From positions 434,001 to 498,000 of the forward strand of contig CAMPDV010000133.1 in the NCBI GenBank assembly GCA_946699065.1: 64,000 bases of DNA. Reading direction: 5' to 3'. The stretch comes from Loxodes magnus (lineage: Eukaryota; Ciliophora; Karyorelictea; Loxodida; Loxodidae). The notes below the pieces were generated by a model that did no database searches, had not been told where the DNA came from, and saw nothing but the letters and a program-made list of their open reading frames with translations. Numbering within the stretch: the stretch's first letter is position 1; every line of letters starts with the position of its first letter. This document shows positions 62,701 through 64,000 of this stretch, piece by piece. A program made the translations under genes and the position numbers.

Positions 62701-64000
62701 TTGAAAGATAAATCAGCTCTGTTCAAAATAGTTGACAAAAATGAATCTTTTATTGGATAAACTAAAGTTCCTTTAATGCCTTTGCTGATGTAGAACACTA
62801 TTTAAGGAGAATATCCAATTATAAATTAGATGGGACAGGTTACTGCTTGCTTATTTGTAAGGATTTCATTACTTGAACTTGAAAGTTTTCCTGCTTAATA
62901 GGTATAATAAAGTGACTAGGAAGATTAAAAAGAAATATATGCAGAAGAAAAGTAATTTGAGAATATGGGGACATTGAAGAGACGTGAATATTAGGAGTCC
63001 TAGTTAACTTTTTAAATAGGAATAGAGAACGGAATGCATATTTGTTTAGATCGTAAGTTTATAATTAATGTAGAATAGCCAGCAAATGCTTATGTTAAAT
63101 TCTGCTGACTTGATGGCAAGAACTATTAAACTCCTCACATTCTTCAATCTTCTTGCCCTGCTTGAAATTTCTCAATTCCCTTAAATGTTCCAGAAATTAA
63201 CGTCGAATAGTGCTATTATAAGCAAATTCAATTTGAAGTTTGGCACAAAGATATGAAGGGTAATAAGGATAGAATTATAGGATCTGTTACTGTTGAGTTT
63301 GCTCCTTTGATGCATCAAGAGTTCATAGAAGGATGGTATCATATTATTAATGAAACACAAACTAAGGGACAAATAAAGATAAGAATAGCACCTTTCAAGC
63401 CATTAGTCAGAAGAAGTTCTTCCTAATAAAGAGTAAGAACTCCACCTAGAATAAATGAAAGTATGAAAGATCAAGTTTAAACTTTTCCTAAAATGGATAA
63501 AGAAAAGAAACTAATTGCTTAAGATAATTTAGCACAAGAAAATCCTGATGGATTATTATGAAAACATCAACAAAATATGACTGATTTAGAGCAATAAATC
63601 AATAAATTACTTAACCCTCCCTCTAAAAAAAATTAGGATTTTAGAGATTTAAACTTCCCTGATGCTGATCATATAGAATCGTTACCTGTTTTAGAATAAA
63701 AGCTAAGCTAGGAAGAATACTAAGCTTAAGAAGGCTTTTTATAAGATCCTGAGTAAATCAGAAAAATAATTTACGAGGCAGGATAGATTAGCAGTTAAGA
63801 GATTGATATGAACCAATTTACAGGAAATATATCATAAAAGAATGCTCAATTGAAGAAAAGTCAAGACTAGCAGAGTCCAAAAAGAATAGCTTTTAAAGAA
63901 TATAAGGTTCCAAAGCATACAGAAGCATATTTAAAAAGAAACCCTGAAATTGAAAGAATAGCTAGTATAATGAAAGCTTCTTTCAAATAACATTTTTAAT
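59725..64000 (+). CDS. C2CD3: C2CD3-like centriolar C2-domain protein, 5' part
   Basis: Open from ATG to the right edge, 1,425 codons, no stop and no intron needed. The start MDSLPPGVEGQ...LHVEVGRFL and the first C2 domain (IYFWGAEQQ, SRFTYAIKC, FIKYLQDMG, DILDCSTDKIIGVIKI) match the unusual N-terminal domain of C2CD3, with the conserved Trp of FWGAE encoded by TGA. Further C2-like units follow: YLYLDHAWKIQ with TSVMWNNNEP and TAQIVLEVWDKY; a middle unit with RYKFPMED; and IGIENGMHICL with AYVKFCWLDGKNY and QFEVWHKDMKG. Gln/Ser/Lys-rich linkers separate them. C2CD3 sits at the distal centriole and is needed for elongation and distal appendages. The remainder lies outside the window. Confidence 0.85.

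Noticed and set aside
1..64000. Widespread pseudogenes, suggested by in-frame stops in nearly all conserved genes under the standard code
   Set aside because: The same three codons interrupt every conserved gene and always fall where Gln or Trp is expected, so reassignment explains the pattern and decay does not.

Overview
The window is nuclear DNA of a ciliate with a strongly altered genetic code, most likely a karyorelict such as Loxodes. It is very AT-rich. Nearly every real reading frame is interrupted by TAA and TAG, which must be read as glutamine, and by TGA, which must be read as tryptophan inside genes and as stop at their ends (NCBI code 27 pattern). The assignments are fixed by invariant residues: the purine-binding glutamine of a cyclic-nucleotide phosphodiesterase is TAA, the Q-motif glutamine of a DEAD-box protein is TAG, and conserved tryptophans in a RanBP2 finger, a DUSP domain and C2CD3 are TGA. 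Genes are split by tiny GT-AG introns, mostly 15-20 nt, with a few near 25-64 nt. The assignment to Karyorelictea is inference from code and gene content; no rRNA is present to confirm it.

Left part (1-19.9 kb): a truncated unknown gene at the left edge; ribosomal protein eL34; the 5'-3' exonuclease XRN1; a large multi-pass membrane protein of unknown family, divergent from XRN1; a PP2C phosphatase whose start codon lies 7 bp from that of divergent SmB; a TRIM-like RING/B-box/coiled-coil protein that also carries a RanBP2 finger and a DUSP domain; a GTPBP6/HflX GTPase; and an N-myristoylated EF-hand-like protein.

Middle (20-43.7 kb): an intron-rich protein kinase, a coiled-coil protein, a small PX-domain protein, a calcyphosine-like four-EF-hand protein, an XPR1-type SPX-EXS phosphate exporter, an unknown basic protein, a DHHC palmitoyltransferase, a PG-rich (SHIPPO/STPGR) protein, a CCCH-WD40 (ZFWD) protein, a degenerate UAP56/Sub2-like helicase, a second PG-rich-repeat protein and an unknown 189-residue protein.

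Right part (44-64 kb): PARN deadenylase, a 3-ketodihydrosphingosine reductase-like SDR, a PH-domain protein, a membrane-anchored class I phosphodiesterase, a probable small gene abutting IFT70, IFT70 itself (TTC30), ubiquilin, and the first 1,425 codons of a C2CD3-like centriolar C2 protein that runs off the right edge.

There is no operon logic. The genes fall into RNA processing and decay (XRN1, PARN, SmB, UAP56-like, ZFWD), ciliary/centriolar biology (IFT70, C2CD3, the PG-rich proteins, calcyphosine), membrane trafficking and lipids (PX, PH, DHHC, KDSR, XPR1), second-messenger and phosphorylation signalling (PDE, kinase, PP2C) and protein quality control (ubiquilin, TRIM-like). Spacing is very uneven: gaps of 5-45 bp alternate with AT-rich deserts of 1-2 kb. 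No tRNA, rRNA, mobile element or CRISPR array was recognised.
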